64,000 nt of DNA, taken from assembly GCF_024807655.1 (NCBI RefSeq), contig NZ_JANUCR010000003.1, positions 186,001 through 250,000 on the forward strand, read 5' to 3'. Position 1 is the first letter of the stretch, and the number at the start of each line of letters is the position of its first letter. The notes under the pieces are model-generated. The model saw only the letters and a list, made by a program, of their open reading frames with translations, made no database searches and was not told the origin of the DNA. The translations under genes and the position numbers were made by a program. Source of the stretch: Methanococcus voltae. GTDB taxonomy: Archaea; AGJL01; Methanococci; Methanococcales; Methanococcaceae. Of this stretch, positions 19,695-29,921 are shown in pieces.

Positions 19695-20315
19695 TTAAAT
19701 ATATTTATCAATTATATTTCTCATTTCTTTTGAAGAATTTACAATATTATTGGAGTTTAAAATTGCGGAAATCACTGCAAGTCCTTGAATATCGCAATTA
19801 AGCACATCTTCACAATTTTGATGATTAATACCACCAATCGCCACAATTGGAATATTAACTGATTTTGAAATGTTTTTCAATCCTTCGACACCCAAATAAC
19901 GAGCATCTAACTTGGTATTTGTTGAATAAACTGCACCTACGCCTAAATAATCAGCACCTGCATTTATCCCGTAATTAGCTTCCTCAAGATTATATGCGGA
20001 AGAACCTATTATTAACTCTGGTGCCATCTCTTTTACATATTCTACAGGCATATCATCCATACCAACGTGTATACCGTCAGCGTCAGAAGCCATTGCAATA
20101 TCTAACCTGTCGTTTACAAAAAAGAGAGCATCATAATCTCTTGTCAACTTTCTTAAATCTTTAGCAGTATCTAAAAAATGCCTTGTAGATACATCTTTTA
20201 ATCGCAATTGTATCGAAGTAGCGCCTCCTTCTAACGCTTGTTTAACTTGCTCTACTTCTTTACCAAAACGACTATCTGTTATCACATATAATTTTAGTTT
20301 TTTATCAAATCTCAT
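19695..20315 (-). CDS. thiE: Thiamine-phosphate synthase
   Basis: The 206-residue TIM-barrel enzyme joins hydroxymethylpyrimidine diphosphate and thiazole phosphate. Family segments are LYVITDSRFGKEVEQVKQALEGGATSIQLRLKD, FVNDRLDIAMASDADGIHVGMDD, DYLGVGAVYSTNTK (pyrophosphate/thiazole contact) and IPIVAIGGI. The length is normal. The thiazole kinase gene thiM is the next gene upstream on the same strand, 314 bases away, so both belong to thiamine salvage/synthesis. Only a weak ribosome binding site is seen before the ATG. Confidence 0.94.
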   Translation of the reverse strand: MRFDKKLKLYVITDSRFGKEVEQVKQALEGGATSIQLRLKDVSTRHFLDTAKDLRKLTRDYDALFFVNDRLDIAMASDADGIHVGMDDMPVEYVKEMAPELIIGSSAYNLEEANYGINAGADYLGVGAVYSTNTKLDARYLGVEGLKNISKSVNIPIVAIGGINHQNCEDVLNCDIQGLAVISAILNSNNIVNSSKEMRNIIDKYI

Positions 20316-20629
20316 AGTTGCACATAGTTATTTTATTAATATTCAACACCATATTAACTGATATTAATAATCTATTTTAAACCTTATTTTATATATAGTT
20401 AATTTTAACCATTTTAAAAATATTTATTTAATTAAATATCACAAAGATGGAATTGTAATTCTCAAAATATGAAATTAATTACTCTTTTAAGATAAATGGT
20501 ATTTTAAGTATATATAATTTACTGTAAAGTAATAATAAAAATAAAATAAAATAAAAAATAAAAATTGTAAATTATAGTATTCCATATATCATAGATATTT
20601 TAATATTTTAATATTTTAGATTTTAGATT
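20316..20629. other. Spacer between thiM and thiE, no gene seen
   Basis: AT-rich sequence without a coding frame. I see no TPP-riboswitch signature. It probably has a thiE promoter of its own, as the distance is long for co-transcription. Confidence 0.35.
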
Positions 20630-21439
20630 TTAGATTTTATGATGTTCAATTTTCATACCTGTTTTTAATACGTCTTCATTCGTCAAATAAAGCCAATCGT
20701 ACATTTTTACGTTAAAACTACCAGGATACGGAGCTTCAGAATATGCTTTTTCAGCACATAATCCGTATGTTGATAAAGCTGAAGCAACAGCTTTTGGAGT
20801 TCTTTCAACGGTTAAAAATGCGCCGATTACACAAGTGCTTGCACAACCTGTTCCGGTAATCCTTCCCAACATTTCATGACCGTTTTTAACTGCAAAATAC
20901 TCATTATTTGCTTTATTCGCAACATAATCAATTTTTCCGGTGATTGCAACAGTAGTATTAAACTCTTTTGAAGCATTTAAACAAGTTTCAAGTGCTTCTT
21001 TTGAATCACATTCTGCACTATCTACACCTCTTGTTTTACCGTGTTCTCCCAAAAGTGCGGTTATTTCTCCAAAATTACCCCTAAGGGTTGTAATATTGCC
21101 CATATCTAATAATTCGAGTGCAAGATTTGTTCTTAATTTTGTAGCTCCTGCACCTACTGGGTCAATAATTATTGGCTTATCTAATTCAGTAGCAATTTTT
21201 ACGGCTTTTTTCATAGATGGTATCCAATATTCGTCGAGTGTACCAATGTTTATAACTAAACTACTGGCTATCGCAACCATTTCATCTAATTCATCTTTTG
21301 CGTGTGCCATTACTGGAGAAGCACCTAATGCAAGTAATGCGTTAGCTGTGGAGTTCATAACTACGTAATTTGTAATACTTTGAACCAATGGATTTATTTC
21401 CCGTACTTTTTTTAAATACTCGTAATAATTTAAACTCAT
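20630..21439 (-). CDS. thiM: Hydroxyethylthiazole kinase
   Basis: The 269-residue ribokinase-like enzyme phosphorylates the thiazole alcohol for thiamine synthesis. Family motifs are NPLVQSITNYVVMNSTANALLA at the N-terminus, PIIIDPVGAGATKLR, and the ATP/anion-hole sequence RITGTGCASTCVIGAFL with its catalytic Cys region. It is full length. An AGGGATATT site precedes the ATG at 21439. It is divergent from glnA and upstream of thiE. Confidence 0.95.
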   Translation of the reverse strand: MSLNYYEYLKKVREINPLVQSITNYVVMNSTANALLALGASPVMAHAKDELDEMVAIASSLVINIGTLDEYWIPSMKKAVKIATELDKPIIIDPVGAGATKLRTNLALELLDMGNITTLRGNFGEITALLGEHGKTRGVDSAECDSKEALETCLNASKEFNTTVAITGKIDYVANKANNEYFAVKNGHEMLGRITGTGCASTCVIGAFLTVERTPKAVASALSTYGLCAEKAYSEAPYPGSFNVKMYDWLYLTNEDVLKTGMKIEHHKI

Positions 21440-21678
21440 AATATCCCTTTTATCCCGTTTTATTCGTTATTTATTGTCATATGTTGTTATGTATTAGTAT
21501 TTATTGTTATTTTTAAGAAGTGATTATTTAACACTTGTTTTTAAGTTATTATATTATTTATATGTATTGTATATTTGTCATTATTATTAATTATAAATTA
21601 TAAGATATAAATTATAAATTATTAATTATAAGTAAAATAACAAAATATTATTTGTGAAAAACAAAATTACGACGTAAG

Positions 21679-21712
21679 TTATATATAGTGTATCGGAAAT
21701 ATATTTCCGATA
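21679..21712 (+). promoter_or_regulatory. glnA promoter with NrpR operator
   Basis: The 22-bp stretch 21691-21712 is a perfect palindrome containing GGAA at 21695-21698, six bases, then TTCC at 21705-21708. That is the GGAA-N6-TTCC operator of the methanogen nitrogen repressor NrpR, known from M. maripaludis glnA and nif promoters. A TATA-like ttatatata (21679-21687) lies immediately before it, so repressor binding would cover the transcription start. The gene start is 124 bases downstream of the palindrome. Derepression under nitrogen limitation is the expected behaviour. Confidence 0.88.
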
Positions 21713-21835
21713 GAATTAAATATCATAAGTACTAATTAACCACTAATAAACTAAATAATATTATAAACTAATAATTAATATAAAATAATAATTAATATAA
21801 AATAAAAAAACGAGATATGCAACGGGAGGCAAAGT

Positions 21836-23176
21836 ATGACTTCACTTGAGATGGCATTGGAGTACATCAAAATAAACAACGTGAAATTTTTAAGATTTCA
21901 ATTTGTAGACATACACGGAGAACCTAAAAACATAGCATACCCTGTAAAATTAGGAACAGCAGACGGCGAAGAAGAATTATTGGGCGTTTTAGAAAACGGT
22001 CTTTTCTTTGATGGTTCATCAATTGAAGGATTTGTGGAAATTGAAGATTCAGATATGGTTTTAAAACCTGACTTATCAACATTATCAGTTTTACCTTGGA
22101 GACCATCTGAAAAATCAGTTGCAAGAATAATCTGTGATGTATACAGGAAAAACGGAAAACCATTCGAAGGAGACCCAAGAGGTTGCTTGAAAAGAGTTTT
22201 AGGAGAATTTAAAGAAGAATTCAAAGGGGAGTACTTTGTAGGTCCAGAACCAGAATTCTTTATCTTAAAAAACGAGAATGGCAAATGGGTTCCAGGAGAC
22301 AATGCAGGATACTTTGATTTAGAACCTGTTGACGAAGGAAACGATTTAAGAAGAAATATCGTATTTGCGTTGGAAAACTTAGGTTTCCACGTTGAAGCTT
22401 CCCACCACGAAGTAGCAGATGGTCAGCACGAAGTTGACTTTAAATACGACAACGCTGTAAGAACAGCGGACAGTGTGGTAACATTTAAAACTACAATTAA
22501 AACACTCGCAAAACAAAGCGGTTCAGTTGCTACATTCATGCCTAAACCATTCTTTGGTATTAACGGAAGCGGTATGCACTGTAATCAAAGTATCTGGTTA
22601 GACGGTAAACCATCATTCTATGATGAAAACAACCCATACCAGTTAAGCGATATCTGTTTAAGCTACATTGGCGGTATCTTAGAACATACAAAATCACTTG
22701 TGTCAATTACAAACCCAACAGTAAACTCATACAAGAGATTAGTACCTGGATACGAAGCACCTGTAAACATTGCGTGGGCAAACAGCAACAGAAGTTCCAT
22801 TATTAGAGTTCCAGCTGCAAGAGGAAAAGGTACAAGAGTTGAATTCAGAGCTCCTGACCCAACTTGCAACCCATACTTAGCATTTACAGTTATGTTAGCT
22901 GCAGGTCTCGACGGTGTGAGAAAGAAATTAATTGCACCTGAACCAGTTGAAGAGAACATCTTTGCAATGTCAGAAGCACAAAAAAGAGATGCAAACATCG
23001 CTTCAGTTCCATCAAACTTATGCGAAGCTATTGAAGAATTAAAACAAGACAAAGTACTTAAAAAAGCACTTGGAGACCACATCTTCAATAAGTTCATTGA
23101 AATTAAAACACAAGAATGGGATTCATACAGAACTGCTGTCACAGATTGGGAATTCAATAAATACGTGAAATTCTAA
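21836..23176 (+). CDS. glnA: Glutamine synthetase type I
   Basis: The 446-residue enzyme makes glutamine from glutamate, ammonia and ATP and is the main ammonia assimilation route. Motifs include the beta-grasp domain (FLRFQFVDIHGEPKNIAYPV), the catalytic-loop region (DGSSIEGF), the metal/ATP segments VGPEPEFFILKN and SHHEVADGQHEVDF, the substrate motif NGSGMHCNQSIWLDGK, and NRSSIIRVPA. The length is that of the short archaeal/GSI-alpha type with no adenylylation site seen. The GGGAGG ribosome binding site is strong. The codons and GC are slightly richer than neighbours, as in highly expressed genes. Confidence 0.97.
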   Translation: MTSLEMALEYIKINNVKFLRFQFVDIHGEPKNIAYPVKLGTADGEEELLGVLENGLFFDGSSIEGFVEIEDSDMVLKPDLSTLSVLPWRPSEKSVARIICDVYRKNGKPFEGDPRGCLKRVLGEFKEEFKGEYFVGPEPEFFILKNENGKWVPGDNAGYFDLEPVDEGNDLRRNIVFALENLGFHVEASHHEVADGQHEVDFKYDNAVRTADSVVTFKTTIKTLAKQSGSVATFMPKPFFGINGSGMHCNQSIWLDGKPSFYDENNPYQLSDICLSYIGGILEHTKSLVSITNPTVNSYKRLVPGYEAPVNIAWANSNRSSIIRVPAARGKGTRVEFRAPDPTCNPYLAFTVMLAAGLDGVRKKLIAPEPVEENIFAMSEAQKRDANIASVPSNLCEAIEELKQDKVLKKALGDHIFNKFIEIKTQEWDSYRTAVTDWEFNKYVKF

Positions 23177-23215
23177 GGATATAGGTATAAACATATATTC
23201 CTTTATTTCTTTTTT
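23175..23215 (+). terminator. glnA terminator-like hairpin and T-tract
   Basis: Immediately at the glnA stop, aaggatata (23175-23183) can pair with tatattcctt (23194-23203) apart from one bulged base. It is followed by the T-rich run ttatttctttttt. This fits transcription termination of the short glnA message. Confidence 0.5.
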
Positions 23216-23405
23216 AACTTACATAATGATTTTATTTTTTTAAATTTGATTTATTTTTATTCATATCTTTTAATAAAAATTATAAAATTATATATACTAT
23301 TTTTTACTAATTTGATTAATATTTGATTAATAAAACAATTTGATAAAGGTTAATTCAGTCAAAAATTAATTTATTTACGAAATTATAAAAAATTAGGGTG
23401 TAAGA

Positions 23406-24935
23406 ATGGCAAAATTTATAATGGTTGCAGGAACGGCCTCAAATAGTGGTAAAACAGTTATGGTATCGGGTATTTGTAGAATGCTTGCCAATAAAGGCTA
23501 TAAAGTAGCCCCATTTAAATCACAAAATATGAGTTTAAATTCACGTGTGAGCAAAGAAAACGGTGAAATTGCAGTGGCTCAATATACTCAGTCTGTTGCG
23601 GCAAAAGTTGAACCTTCAATCCATTTTAACCCAGTACTCTTAAAACCAAAAGGGAATTTTATTTCGCAAATTATAACACAAGGTAAACCTTATAAAAACC
23701 TTGATTATAACGAATATAGGTATGAAAAAGACTTTTTCATTGGAAAAATAAAAGAAAGTCTTGAATATTTGGATAAAAATTACGATTATGTAATTATGGA
23801 GGGTGCAGGTAGCTGTTGTGAAATTAATCTATTAGATGACGATATAGCTAACTTAAGGGTTGCTGAAATGGCAAATGCCGACGTACTTTTAGTTTCCGAT
23901 ATAGATAGGGGCGGTGTGTTCGCATCTCTCTACGGTACTGTTGAACTTTTGCCCGAAAATTGGAGAAAACTCATAAAAGGCTTTATCATAAACAAATTTA
24001 GGGGAAATGCTGACGTTTTAACAGATGGTTTCAAAAAAATAACCGAGCTAACAAATATCGAAGTTGCAGGTCTTATCCCATATGATGAAAGTTTGATATT
24101 ACCTGAAGAAGATAGTCAAGCTATACAGTCTAAAAAAGTATTTGGAAATATGCGCAGCCCTATTGAGATAAACGTACTAAAATTCTCGAAAATAGCGAAT
24201 TTTACAGACGTAGATGCACTTTCTACAGATGCAAGGATTAAATTTATAGATTTCGATGAGGATATAACCGGAGATATGTTAATTTTACCGGGGACACGAT
24301 GTTCTACATTGGAAATGGATAAACTAAATAATAGTGGAATGAATGAAAAAATAAAGGAATATGTTAACACTGGTGGGATTTTGTTGGGTATCTGTGGGGG
24401 ATATCAAATAATGGGCACTAAATTAGTTGATGAGGATAATGTAGAGTCTGAAATAGGTACTATTAACGGTTTGGGTCTTTTTGACGTAATTACAGAATTT
24501 AAATCCGAAAATAAAAAGGTAATTAAGAATTCCAAAGGAACTTTATATATTAAAAGTCCTGAAAACGAAAATACAGTTAGTTTTGAAGTAGAAGGCTATG
24601 AATTACACGAAGGAATTACACAAGTTAGTGAATTCAGCGATTCAGAAGAATGCGAATTAATAAGACTATCTGAGGGTTTTGGGAATAATGGCAAAGGATT
24701 TGACGGTATGGTTAAATCAGACGATAAATCATTGTTAATAGGTACTTATTTCCACAGTATATTAGATAATAAAGAATTTAAAAATTATTTATTAAATTTA
24801 ATTATAAAAAGAAATAATTATAATTACACATTGTCAACTAAATCGTCAGAAGATGTATTCGATGAAAATTTGGACAAATTGGCAAAAATAATTGAAAATA
24901 ACATAAAATATGATTTTGAAGGCATTAAAAACTAA
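23406..24935 (+). CDS. cbiP: Cobyric acid synthase (adenosylcobyrate-type)
   Basis: The 509-residue amidotransferase of the CobQ/CbiP family amidates side chains of the corrin ring in coenzyme B12 synthesis. The N-terminal dethiobiotin-synthetase-like nucleotide site is [21 protein letters not shown], followed by the motif [11 protein letters not shown]. The C-terminal class I glutaminase domain carries the Cys nucleophile in [14 protein letters not shown] and the His in [13 protein letters not shown]. Methanogens need corrinoids for methyl transfer. The gene follows glnA with a 229-base gap and its own GGGTG site. Confidence 0.94.
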   Translation: MAKFIMVAGTASNSGKTVMVSGICRMLANKGYKVAPFKSQNMSLNSRVSKENGEIAVAQYTQSVAAKVEPSIHFNPVLLKPKGNFISQIITQGKPYKNLDYNEYRYEKDFFIGKIKESLEYLDKNYDYVIMEGAGSCCEINLLDDDIANLRVAEMANADVLLVSDIDRGGVFASLYGTVELLPENWRKLIKGFIINKFRGNADVLTDGFKKITELTNIEVAGLIPYDESLILPEEDSQAIQSKKVFGNMRSPIEINVLKFSKIANFTDVDALSTDARIKFIDFDEDITGDMLILPGTRCSTLEMDKLNNSGMNEKIKEYVNTGGILLGICGGYQIMGTKLVDEDNVESEIGTINGLGLFDVITEFKSENKKVIKNSKGTLYIKSPENENTVSFEVEGYELHEGITQVSEFSDSEECELIRLSEGFGNNGKGFDGMVKSDDKSLLIGTYFHSILDNKEFKNYLLNLIIKRNNYNYTLSTKSSEDVFDENLDKLAKIIENNIKYDFEGIKN

Positions 24936-24981
24936 ATTAAACTAAATTAAACTAAAATAAAATAAAATAATTAGGGATACT

Positions 24982-26214
24982 ATGGATAAAAACATTAAAA
25001 AAAGCGTAGAATTATTATCTCCTGCAAGAGACCTATCTGGATTAATTACTGCATATAATAACGGTGCTGACGCAGTATATTGCGGATTAAAAGAGCTTAG
25101 TATGCGTGCAACCACGAAAAACTTTGAAAGAGACGAACTTATTCGAGGCGTAAAAATAGCACAGGAAAACGATAAAAAAGTATACCTATGTACGAATACC
25201 GTTTTATATGAAAAAGACCTACAAAAAGCACTTGAAATATTAGACTTTGCGAAATCTGCGGAAGTTAACGCCGTAATAGTAAGTGATTTAGGACTTATGC
25301 AAGAAGCAAAAGAAATGGGACTCGAAGCACACGTTAGTGTACAAAATAACATCACAAATTCACTTTCTGCAAAATTCTTCTCAAAATTTGCCGATAGGGT
25401 GGTATTATCAAGAGAATTGAGTTTAAATCAAATAAAAGAAATAAAAAATAATCTTAATGCTCAGAAGATTAATTTAGAACTTGAAGGATTTGTTCACGGT
25501 GCTCTATGTGTTGCTATGAGTGGAAGATGCTTCTTAAGTTCTTATCTATTCAATAGGCACGCTAATTGTGGAGATTGTCTACAACCTTGCCGTAGAAATT
25601 GGAAATTAGTAAATGAACATTCGGACGGTACGCACGAATTAATCTGTGAAGGTAAATATTTATTGTCCCCTAAAGATTTATGTACTATTGAGTATGTACC
25701 AGAGCTTATGGACGTATTTAACTGCTTTAAAATTGAAGGTAGGGCTAAAAACCTTGATTATGTAATGAAAGCTACTAAAATATATCGGGAAGCTATTGAT
25801 TCAACGTATGACGGCACCTACTTGGAAAAAATCCCGTATTTTAAGAAAGAGCTTCAAAAAATATATAACCGTGAATATGACACAGGATTCTACTTTAGGG
25901 ATACTTGTAATGCCTCTCACGATTTACAGTACGAAATAGAAGGTAATGCCTCACCTTATCGAAAAATTGAAGCTGGAAAAGTTGTAAATTACTATAAAAA
26001 GGTCGGAGTTGCCGAAATTAGTTTAATGAACGATATTGAAAACGGAGATGAGCTAATAATAACTGGTGAAACTACGGGTTGTGTTGAGCAAGTTGTTAAA
26101 TCAATGCAAATTGAGGGAACAATTGTTGAAAAAGCTTTGAAAGGTCAAAATGTCGGTTTAAAAATCGACAATCTCGTGAGGGAAAATGATAGAGTATTTT
26201 TATTAAAAAAATAA
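24982..26214 (+). CDS. Peptidase family U32 protein
   Basis: The 410-residue protein carries the U32 signature: ELLSPARDLSGLITAYNNGADAVYCGLKELSMRA, the motif ELEGFVHGALCVAMSGRCFLSSYL, cysteines in NCGDCLQPCRRNW, and FKIEGRAKNLDYV. Despite the name, studied members (TrhP, UbiU/UbiV) act with iron-sulfur clusters in tRNA or quinone hydroxylation, so the peptidase role is not certain. The cysteine cluster here fits a cluster-binding enzyme. It is 46 bases downstream of cbiP and probably co-transcribed. Confidence 0.85.
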   Translation: MDKNIKKSVELLSPARDLSGLITAYNNGADAVYCGLKELSMRATTKNFERDELIRGVKIAQENDKKVYLCTNTVLYEKDLQKALEILDFAKSAEVNAVIVSDLGLMQEAKEMGLEAHVSVQNNITNSLSAKFFSKFADRVVLSRELSLNQIKEIKNNLNAQKINLELEGFVHGALCVAMSGRCFLSSYLFNRHANCGDCLQPCRRNWKLVNEHSDGTHELICEGKYLLSPKDLCTIEYVPELMDVFNCFKIEGRAKNLDYVMKATKIYREAIDSTYDGTYLEKIPYFKKELQKIYNREYDTGFYFRDTCNASHDLQYEIEGNASPYRKIEAGKVVNYYKKVGVAEISLMNDIENGDELIITGETTGCVEQVVKSMQIEGTIVEKALKGQNVGLKIDNLVRENDRVFLLKK

Positions 26215-26224
26215 GATAATAAAG

Positions 26225-26340
26225 ATATTTAAATTAAATCTTTATTTTTTATTATTATCTTATTATTATTATTATTATTATTACTTTATTATCTTATTAT
26301 TTTATTATCTTATTATTTTATTATCTTATTATTTTATTTT
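26225..26340. repeat. T-rich simple repeats between convergent genes
   Basis: Tandem ttattat/ttattatcttattatttta units fill the gap between the U32 gene and convergent hemB. On the plus strand they are T-rich and could stop U32 transcription. Confidence 0.5.
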
Positions 26341-26342
26341 TA

Positions 26343-27320
26343 TTACTTATTTAACCATTCAGCAACTTCTTTTGCCCAATAAGTGATTATGAAATCTGCT
26401 CCTGCTCTTTTAATACATAAAAGTGTTTCTATTATTGTTTTTTGTCTATCCAACCATCCGTTTTGAGCTGCTGCTTCAACCATTGAATACTCACCACTTA
26501 CACAATAGCCACCAATTGGTATATTGTAATTGTCTTTTGCAAGTCTTATGATGTCTAAATAAGGTAAAGCTGGTTTTATAAGCAATAAATCTGCTCCTTC
26601 TTCGATATCGAGTTCTATTTCTCTAAGTGCTTCTTTTGAATTAGCTACATCCATTTGATAAGCTTTCCTATCCCCAAATTGTGGTGCACTATCTGCTGCG
26701 TCCCTAAAAGGTCCATAGAACGCTGACGCATACTTTGCTGAATAACTCATAATTGAAACGTTTTTATAGTTATTTTCTTCGAGAGTCTTACGAATTTCGT
26801 ATACTCTGCCGTCCATCATATCTGAGGGGGCTACAATATCCACGCCAGCTTTTGCATAAGAAAGTGCTATTTTAGCCAAAATAGGGAGTGTTTCGTCATT
26901 TAAAACTTCCCCATCTTCTGCGATTATACCACAATGTCCATGACTCGTGTATTCGCACATACAAACGTCCGCAATTATAATTAAATCGTCATTTAATTTT
27001 TCTTTTACGTTTCGTATTACTTTTTGAACTCCGCCGTTATCGTCATAACCTGAAGAAGCTATTTCATCTTTTTCTTTTGGAATACCAAATAAAATAACTG
27101 CAGGAACGCCTAATTTAGCTATTTCTTCACATTCTTTAACTGCTGTGTTTATTCCAAATCTATATTGATTAGGCATTGATTTTATTGGCGTTTTTTCATC
27201 ATCATTTAATGTTTCGTCAATAAATACCGGCATTATTAAATCATTTACTTTTAAATCATTTTCCCTAACTAAATCTCTAATTTTTTGAGTCTTTCTCAAT
27301 CTTCTTGGCCTAATTATCAT
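26343..27320 (-). CDS. hemB: Porphobilinogen synthase (delta-aminolevulinic acid dehydratase)
   Basis: The 325-residue enzyme condenses two 5-aminolevulinates to porphobilinogen, feeding coenzyme F430 and corrinoids. Diagnostic parts are the zinc-site type sequence [49 protein letters not shown] with a Schiff-base lysine, and [11 protein letters not shown] with the second lysine, then [16 protein letters not shown]. The GGTGATTTT site before the ATG is clear. It is convergent with the U32 gene. Confidence 0.96.
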   Translation of the reverse strand: MIIRPRRLRKTQKIRDLVRENDLKVNDLIMPVFIDETLNDDEKTPIKSMPNQYRFGINTAVKECEEIAKLGVPAVILFGIPKEKDEIASSGYDDNGGVQKVIRNVKEKLNDDLIIIADVCMCEYTSHGHCGIIAEDGEVLNDETLPILAKIALSYAKAGVDIVAPSDMMDGRVYEIRKTLEENNYKNVSIMSYSAKYASAFYGPFRDAADSAPQFGDRKAYQMDVANSKEALREIELDIEEGADLLLIKPALPYLDIIRLAKDNYNIPIGGYCVSGEYSMVEAAAQNGWLDRQKTIIETLLCIKRAGADFIITYWAKEVAEWLNK

Positions 27321-27607
27321 AAAATCACCGAATTAATTATTATATTAACTTTATAGCGTATTATTTTATTATTTTATTATTTTATAATTATTAGTATTAC
27401 TTTATAATTATTTTATTATTTTATTATTTTATTTAACTTTAGTTTTAGAGTATATAAATTACATTATATGGTTATTATGCAGGACTTTATATATATTTGA
27501 AATTATAAACTAATATACATTTAGTAATAAAATTAGAATAATATGACAAATTATAACTATAAATATTAAATAAATTATTATAAATTACATTGTTTTGAGG
27601 TTAAAAT

Positions 27608-28180
27608 ATGAGAATGAATTCTGTTGATAATGAGGATAAAGAAGTGGTTATACGATTTATGCGACCTGTTGACCAAAATTCAATCACTTCACTAATTACA
27701 GCTATTGATAAAGAAATGAGTAGCGGAGTATATCGGTTTAAATTGCTTATTTCATCACCCGGGGGTGATGTAACAGCAGGATTAAGCGCATATAATTATT
27801 TAAAGGGAATACCTGCTTATGTAACAACCCATAATTTTGGTAGTGTTGATTCTATTGGTATTGTAATATTCTGCGCCGGTCAAGAACGATATGCTTCACC
27901 ACAATCAAGGTTTTTAATCCACGATGTAAGGTCAGTTTTTAGTAGTACATCTAATTTAGGCGAAAAAGATATCGAAGAACGTTTAAAATCATTAAAAGTA
28001 GATATGGAAAATATTTCAAAGGTTATATCTTCAAATAGTAATTTAGAAGCTTCCCAAATCCAGGAGTTTATGCTCGAAAGAACTACGTTAAATCCAGAAG
28101 AAGCGGTTAATATGGGATTAATAACTGAAATACGTTCTGAATTGTATTCCAAAAGAAGTAAAATAATATCTATACACTGA
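27608..28180 (+). CDS. ClpP-like serine protease family protein
   Basis: The 190-residue protein has the ClpP/crotonase-like fold signature: KLLISSPGGDVTAGLSAYNYLKG, then GSVDSIGIVIFCAGQERYASPQSRFLIHDV. Ser82 and His105 align with the catalytic Ser and His of ClpP. The third residue is doubtful: the usual RD before the EEA motif (ERTTLNPEEAVNMGLITEI) is replaced. Cytosolic ClpP is uncommon in archaea, which rely on Lon and the proteasome. No ClpX/ClpA gene is nearby and no membrane segment is seen. Whether it is an active peptidase is unknown. A GAGG site precedes the ATG. Confidence 0.75.
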   Translation: MRMNSVDNEDKEVVIRFMRPVDQNSITSLITAIDKEMSSGVYRFKLLISSPGGDVTAGLSAYNYLKGIPAYVTTHNFGSVDSIGIVIFCAGQERYASPQSRFLIHDVRSVFSSTSNLGEKDIEERLKSLKVDMENISKVISSNSNLEASQIQEFMLERTTLNPEEAVNMGLITEIRSELYSKRSKIISIH

Positions 28181-28494
28181 AATATCTACACTTGCATAAT
28201 TGCATTATATTATGCAAATTATTGCATAATCAAATTTTTATTAAAATTTATTACTATTTTATTAAGAAATTATAACATTGTAATTCAAAATCTATAAATA
28301 TAATAAAAAGTTTAATATCTTTAAAGATTTAAAGATTATAGGTATTGGTACGATTACGACAATTTAAGATTATTAAAATTATTAAAGTTAATAAGCTTAT
28401 TATAAATTGGTAAGTTGGATATACTTTAAAATTTAATCAAATAGGTTATGTATTATTAGACAATAAATTTATAAAATTTACAATGAGGAAAATT
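28181..28494. other. Intergenic region, no gene seen
   Basis: AT-rich spacer between the ClpP-like gene and the DUF106 gene. There is a short inverted arrangement of tgcataatt-like strings right after the stop (28191-28228), otherwise nothing. Confidence 0.3.
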
Positions 28495-29112
28495 ATGTTT
28501 GAATTTATTACTTCAATTTTTGATAGTATATGGAATGCGTTTATAGGGGCAATGAACATTGTATTTTTGCCTTTGGTAAATAGCATGGACCCTGCGCTAT
28601 TTATTTTAGCAACTGCATTCATAGTATCATTTATCATCAATTTAGCAACTAAATTTTTGGTTAACCAAGATAGAATGGCCGAAATAAAAGAAGAGATGCA
28701 GGCTTTCCAGAAAAAAGCAAAAGCTGCGGGAAGAGACCCTGAACAGATGCAAGCATTACAAGCTGAACAGATGAAAATGATGGGAACTCAAATGGAAATG
28801 ATGAAAATGAGTTTTAAACCTATGATTTACACCTGGGTTCCAATTATTGCAATATTTGCTTATTTAAGATACATTTTTGATGTAAATGGAGTTTATCATT
28901 TAGCAAATCCTGAGTGGAACGGTGCAATTGTACAATTACCGGTAATCATCTCAAAAATATTATTTATTGATATTTGGCATTGGATAGGTGGTATATTCTA
29001 TAGGGGAGGCTTTGAAATAATTTCTGGAGCAGTATTGGGCTGGTTAGGCTGGTATATCCTCTGTTCAATGGGTACATCTATGTTATTAAGGAAACTTATG
29101 GGAATTAAATAA
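28495..29112 (+). CDS. DUF106/YidC-Oxa1-like archaeal membrane insertase protein
   Basis: The product fits the DUF106 family (archaeal Ylp1, MJ0480-like), which is related to Oxa1/YidC and helps insert membrane proteins. It has an N-terminal hydrophobic helix ([24 protein letters not shown]), then a charged, Met/Gln-rich cytoplasmic coiled segment ([31 protein letters not shown]), then two further helices ([34 protein letters not shown]). This topology is characteristic. The ATG at 28495 is preferred over the one at 28483, since GAGG overlaps the earlier ATG and lies six bases from the second. Confidence 0.85.
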   Translation: MFEFITSIFDSIWNAFIGAMNIVFLPLVNSMDPALFILATAFIVSFIINLATKFLVNQDRMAEIKEEMQAFQKKAKAAGRDPEQMQALQAEQMKMMGTQMEMMKMSFKPMIYTWVPIIAIFAYLRYIFDVNGVYHLANPEWNGAIVQLPVIISKILFIDIWHWIGGIFYRGGFEIISGAVLGWLGWYILCSMGTSMLLRKLMGIK

Positions 29113-29376
29113 TAAAACTAATAATTAATAAACTAATAATTAATAATTAATAAATACTCTTTTTATTTTTTTACAACGTTGTAATAATTTAATAATATCC
29201 GATTAGATTTTAAGTTATGATTATTTTTAAATTAAAATTAAATAAAATTAAATAAAAACAAATATATCCAATAAAAATAATAATTAAAAAAATAGAGAAA
29301 TATATAAAAAATTGCAATATATCCTATTATATGCTACCGAATTGTATAAATTACTATAAAAACTACTGGTGAATGT

Positions 29377-29892
29377 ATGGTCAATATTAAACCCTACAAA
29401 GTTATTTCAGAACTTAATGAACAACATAAATTATCCAATGTTGAAAAAATATTGCTTGGTACGGATGGAAGTATCACTAACTTATTAGAAATCATTTTCG
29501 AAGGCAAAGTCGCCGTAAAAACAGTTTATCAAGAAATAATCGATAATGTTAACTACAGGGCAGTTGCCCTTAGTGTTAAAGATATCCCTTTAATATATGC
29601 TACATCAAAAACGCCATTGAGCAACATTGAAGACTATTATATCAGAGAAAGTGTTAAGAAAGACCTTCTTTCTGCAGATATACCCATTGGAAAAATTTTA
29701 AAAATTCATAATTTAGAAACTCGTAGAGAAATTGAAAACATATCTGTTTCAGAAGTTCCCGAGGATGCTAAAAAGTTGTTAAATCCACTTAGGGAAGAAT
29801 TACCTCAAAGAAAATACTACATAATCCATAATAATAAACCGATTATGGAAATTGATGAATATTTCAATATTGAAGACCACCTAACAAAATAA
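29377..29892 (+). CDS. Chorismate pyruvate-lyase family protein (DUF98)
   Basis: The 171-residue protein looks like the UbiC-related family of Rv2949c and methanogen DUF98 proteins (KILLGTDGSITNLLEIIFEGKVAVKTV; ALSVKDIPLIYATSKTPL; IPIGKILKIHNLETRREIE; REELPQRKYYIIHNNKPIMEIDEYF). Such enzymes make 4-hydroxybenzoate from chorismate. In methanogens that product may feed methanopterin synthesis. Function is inferred from family only. The GGTGA site fits the ATG. Confidence 0.75.
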   Translation: MVNIKPYKVISELNEQHKLSNVEKILLGTDGSITNLLEIIFEGKVAVKTVYQEIIDNVNYRAVALSVKDIPLIYATSKTPLSNIEDYYIRESVKKDLLSADIPIGKILKIHNLETRREIENISVSEVPEDAKKLLNPLREELPQRKYYIIHNNKPIMEIDEYFNIEDHLTK

Positions 29893-29921
29893 AAATAAAA
29901 ATAAAAATAAAAAAAATTGAT

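Noticed and set aside
28483-28494. Start of the DUF106 gene at 28483
   Set aside because: The GAGG there acts as ribosome binding site for the ATG at 28495.
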